A DNA stretch of 64,000 nucleotides. Source: an uncultured bacterium. GTDB lineage: Bacteria; Gemmatimonadota; Gemmatimonadetes; Longimicrobiales; RSA9. The stretch is from NCBI GenBank assembly GCA_937889645.1, contig CALBZE010000051.1, forward strand, positions 1 to 64,000, written 5' to 3'. Of the stretch, positions 63,346 through 64,000 are shown piece after piece (position 1 is the first letter of the stretch; the number at the start of each line of letters is the position of its first letter). The notes beneath the pieces were generated by a model. The model was not told the DNA's origin, searched no databases, and was given only the letters and a program-made list of their open reading frames with translations. The position numbers and the translations under genes were made by a program.

Positions 63346-64000
63346 TCAGTCACGGCCGAGGAGGTGGCGGGCGATCACGAGACGCTGCACTTCGCTGGTC
63401 CCTTCGCCGATCTCGAGGATCTTGGCGTCGCGCATCATGCGCTCGACGGGGTACTCGCTGGTGTAGCCGTACCCGCCGTGCAGCTGGACGGCGCGGGTGG
63501 TCACGCGCATGGCGAGCTCGCTCGCGTACAGCTTCGCCATCGCGGCCGCCTGGCTGTACGGGCGTCCCCTTTCCTTCAGCCACGCGGCGTGATAGACCAG
63601 GTGCCGGGCACAGGCGATCTCCGTGGCCATGTCGGCCAGGGCGAACTGGACGCCCTGGAAGGCCCGGATCGGCTTGCCGAATTGCTGGCGCTCGGCCGTG
63701 AATCGCAGGGTCTGGTCCAGTGCGCCCTGGGCCAGCCCGAGCGCGAGCGCGGCGATGCCGATACGCCCGGAGTCCAGCGTCTTCATGAAATTGATGAAAC
63801 CTTCGCCTTCGGCCCCGAGCAGGTTCTCGGCCGGGACCTCCGCGTCCTCGAGGATCAGCTCCCTCGTGTCGGACGCGCGCCACCCCATCTTGTCTTCCTT
63901 CTTGCCCGCCCGGACGCCGGGGGTGAACGGCTCCAGCTCCGGTGCGTGCCCCACGCCCACCCGATCCGCCGCCTCGCGGTCGGTGGTTTCCTTGGTTACG
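63346..64000 (-). CDS. Acyl-CoA dehydrogenase, partial (C-terminal part)
   Basis: The gene runs off the right edge; the last 218 codons are present. Family motifs are [80 protein letters not shown] and the C-terminal [20 protein letters not shown]. In short-chain acyl-CoA dehydrogenases the catalytic base Glu lies in IGEGTSE, as found here. Its FAD-binding N-terminal half is outside the window. It reads toward rng on the same strand. The substrate is not determined. Confidence 0.93.
   Translation of the reverse strand, partial: VTKETTDREAADRVGVGHAPELEPFTPGVRAGKKEDKMGWRASDTRELILEDAEVPAENLLGAEGEGFINFMKTLDSGRIGIAALALGLAQGALDQTLRFTAERQQFGKPIRAFQGVQFALADMATEIACARHLVYHAAWLKERGRPYSQAAAMAKLYASELAMRVTTRAVQLHGGYGYTSEYPVERMMRDAKILEIGEGTSEVQRLVIARHLLGRD

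Noticed and set aside
61451..63466. A 671-residue + strand frame opposite ribonuclease G
   Set aside because: It is antisense to a well-conserved enzyme and has a composition dominated by Asp, Arg and Leu, as expected from reverse-complement codons.

Overview
This is a high-GC bacterial chromosome segment made almost entirely of housekeeping genes. It has tight operons with 1-10 bp overlaps, GGAGG-type ribosome binding sites, and many GTG starts with occasional TTG and probably CTG starts. The combination of a mdh-sdhCDAB operon, an RNase H protein with a DES motif, ECF-sigma genes beside glycogen-binding-like (CBM48/E-set) proteins, and a family of exported hypothetical proteins suggests a Gemmatimonadota-type organism. 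That assignment is inference: the window has no rRNA, and its only marker proteins are ordinary ones. I see no insertion sequence, prophage, CRISPR array or rRNA. One tRNA, Leu(CAA), is present.

Layout. 1-2111 (-): 5' part of a nuo operon (nuoA-B-C-D), divergent from dcd. 2833-7486 (-): a small membrane protein, then a TCA operon mdh-sdhC-sdhD-sdhA-sdhB. 7674-9373 (-): moaD-moaE-moaA. 9630-12065 (-): HU, sppA, carA. 12222: RNase H homologue with altered catalytic residues. 12897-17211 (-): 2-oxoacid dehydrogenase E1alpha-E1beta-E2 with lipB. 17745-22750 (-): secG, pgk-tpiA, an alpha/beta hydrolase, a zinc-ribbon protein and comF-gap. 23708: SulP transporter. 25434-29527 (-): radA-ispD-sua5-arginine-phosphatase-like-aroE. 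A G-rich heptamer-repeat island separates radA from dnaB. 31491-35337 (-): yicC-gmk-rpoZ-coaBC-udg. 35410-38795 (-): pepA and a plug-domain outer membrane protein. 38982-41361 (-): gltA-icd.

41609-44851 (+) is the most unusual locus: an ECF sigma factor, a membrane anti-sigma-like protein ending in an E-set/CBM48-like domain, an exported beta-rich protein ending in a second copy of that domain, and an exported helical protein. All are stop/start coupled and closed by a strong terminator. Then come a FeoA-like protein (+), a mixed operon on the - strand (thiamine-binding-like, receiver-like, cysteine-poor thioredoxin-fold, ornithine aminotransferase), tRNA-Leu, an nfeD-floA membrane-organisation operon, and a TetR-controlled beta-oxidation/lower-phenylacetate-like operon (52111-59081, +). 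The window closes with rplU-rpmA, an exported protein with a triplicated domain, ribonuclease G and a truncated acyl-CoA dehydrogenase.

The genes largely serve central metabolism: TCA cycle (mdh, sdh, gltA, icd, E1/E2), lower glycolysis (gap, pgk, tpiA), respiration (nuo) and fatty or aromatic acyl-CoA oxidation. Many promoters can be read directly. They share a TTGAYN -35 and often an unusual TAGCTT-like -10.
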